Origin: an uncultured Planctomycetaceae bacterium
GTDB taxonomy: Bacteria > Planctomycetota > Planctomycetia > Pirellulales > UBA1268
NCBI GenBank assembly: GCA_937926325.1
Contig: CALAZQ010000406.1
Location: 1 to 5,820 of the forward strand
Length of the DNA: 5,820 nt
Direction: 5' to 3'
A program made the position numbers and the translations under genes. How positions within the stretch are numbered: the stretch's first letter is position 1; every line of letters starts with the position of its first letter. This document shows positions 5,251 through 5,820 of the stretch, piece after piece. Under the pieces are notes generated by a model. That model ran no database searches, was not told the origin of the DNA, and saw only the letters and a program-made list of their open reading frames with translations.

Positions 5251-5757
5251 ATGGCGACCTCTGCTGACTTCTCCCTTGGTACCGTCAATACGGCTCTGAC
5301 GCCGCAGGAGCGGTTTGCCGAATTCATGCAGGCCCGGGGCAAGCGGATCACCCGGCAGCGGCAGGTGATTGTCGATCATGTCACTGGCCGGCATGAGCAT
5401 TTCGACGCCGAACAGCTGCTGGCCGAACTCCAGGGGACCCCGGCTGGCAGTCGGGCAAGCCGGCCGACGGTCTATCGCACCCTCAGCGAGATGGTCGAAG
5501 CGGGGCTGCTCAAAAAGATGGTTCTCGATGGCCGGGCGGTCTATGAGCACGATTATGGGTATCCCCAGCACGACCATCTCTACTGCACCAACTGCCAGCA
5601 GCTGATTGAGTTCTCCAGCGACGAACTGCTGCAGCTTCGCAACGCCGTGGCCGCCACCCACCAGTTCCGGCCCCAGGGCCACCGGCTGATCATCTCCGGC
5701 ATCTGCTTCGACTGCCGCAGCAAACGCAGCACCTCGCGGCATCAAGACCGGGTGTGA
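5251..5757 (+). CDS. Fur-family metal-responsive transcriptional repressor
   Basis: Fur proteins are dimeric regulators that bind DNA when loaded with a metal ion (iron, zinc, manganese or others). The protein has 168 residues, slightly longer than usual because of about 17 extra N-terminal residues. The winged helix includes GKRITRQRQVIVDHV (30-44), HEHFDAEQL (48-56) and the recognition helix SRPTVYRTLSEMVEAGLL (70-87). The C-terminal dimerisation domain has the metal ligands E99 (VYE), H107 and H109 (HDH), E120 (IEF) and H137. It also has the structural zinc cysteines C112/C115 (CTNC) and C152/C155 (CFDC). Glu at 120, where peroxide-sensing PerR has a key Asp, points to Fur rather than PerR. 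Which metal it senses cannot be read from sequence, so I give no symbol. No Fur-box-like sequence is visible in its own promoter, which starts just before the ATG. An internal start at M26 would cut the domain and is unlikely. Confidence 0.93.
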   Translation: MATSADFSLGTVNTALTPQERFAEFMQARGKRITRQRQVIVDHVTGRHEHFDAEQLLAELQGTPAGSRASRPTVYRTLSEMVEAGLLKKMVLDGRAVYEHDYGYPQHDHLYCTNCQQLIEFSSDELLQLRNAVAATHQFRPQGHRLIISGICFDCRSKRSTSRHQDRV

Positions 5758-5820
5758 GGCCGTTCATACCCGTAGCGGTCGAGGAAGGGTTTCCACCGCT
5801 GGCTGATTGCCGCCACGATG
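5742..5820 (-). CDS. C-terminal end of an unidentified convergent gene
   Basis: On the minus strand a frame enters from the right edge and ends at a TGA at 5742-5744. It encodes 25 residues that include ISQRWKPFLDRYGYERPH. The W-x-P-x-L-x-R-Y-G-Y pattern looks like a real protein tail, and resembles the ends of some sulfotransferase-like proteins, but that is a weak guess. It overlaps the 3' end of the fur-family gene by 16 bases in a convergent arrangement. No terminator is visible between them. The other minus-strand frame here ends at a TGA near 5764 and looks less protein-like. Confidence 0.5.
   Translation of the reverse strand, partial: IVAAISQRWKPFLDRYGYERPHTRS

Noticed and set aside
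5056..5745. 229-codon minus-strand frame antisense to fur and the end of flgM
   Set aside because: It crosses a terminator hairpin and two genes with clear family motifs on the other strand.

Overview
The window is GC-rich, densely coded bacterial DNA. It holds five complete genes and two cut off by the window edges. The most likely source is a planctomycete (Pirellulales-like). This rests on the combination of a divergent FlhA, a FliA/WhiG-type sigma factor, a FlgM-like anti-sigma factor and a small conserved-type hypothetical protein that resembles planctomycete proteins I know. It is an inference from protein character, with no rRNA or other marker in the window, and is moderately confident at best.

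Layout. Positions 1-716 (minus) hold the N-terminal three quarters of a TerC/Alx-family membrane protein. Positions 808-1245 (minus) hold a 145-residue uncharacterised cytosolic protein just upstream of it. A 166-bp divergent intergenic region follows. Positions 1412-3514 (plus) encode FlhA, the export gate of the flagellar type III secretion system. Positions 3744-4535 (plus) encode a sigma-28 (FliA/WhiG) sigma factor, which starts at a GTG behind an AGGAGG ribosome binding site. Positions 4835-5116 (plus) encode a FlgM-type anti-sigma-28 factor, preceded by a 299-bp leader region with no convincing gene and followed by two hairpins, the second a good terminator candidate. Positions 5251-5757 (plus) encode a Fur-family metalloregulator whose -10-like box lies so close to its ATG that the mRNA may be leaderless. 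Positions 5742-5820 (minus) hold the last 25 codons of a convergent gene that overlaps the end of fur.

How the parts work together. FlhA, sigma-28 and FlgM are three parts of the classical flagellar assembly checkpoint. FlgM holds sigma-28 inactive until the hook is complete. The export machine that contains FlhA then secretes FlgM, which frees sigma-28 to transcribe late flagellar genes. Here all three lie next to each other on one strand, without the FlhF and FlhG genes that often lie between flhA and fliA in other bacteria. The intergenic regions upstream of the sigma factor and flgM carry hairpins, an inverted repeat and sigma-28-like -10 boxes, which suggests each gene has its own control. 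The TerC, hypothetical and Fur genes look like unrelated neighbours.

I see no mobile element, CRISPR array, tRNA or rRNA. I did not find a clearly new biological system. The most interesting material is the compact checkpoint cluster, the divergent FlhA and the structured leaders.
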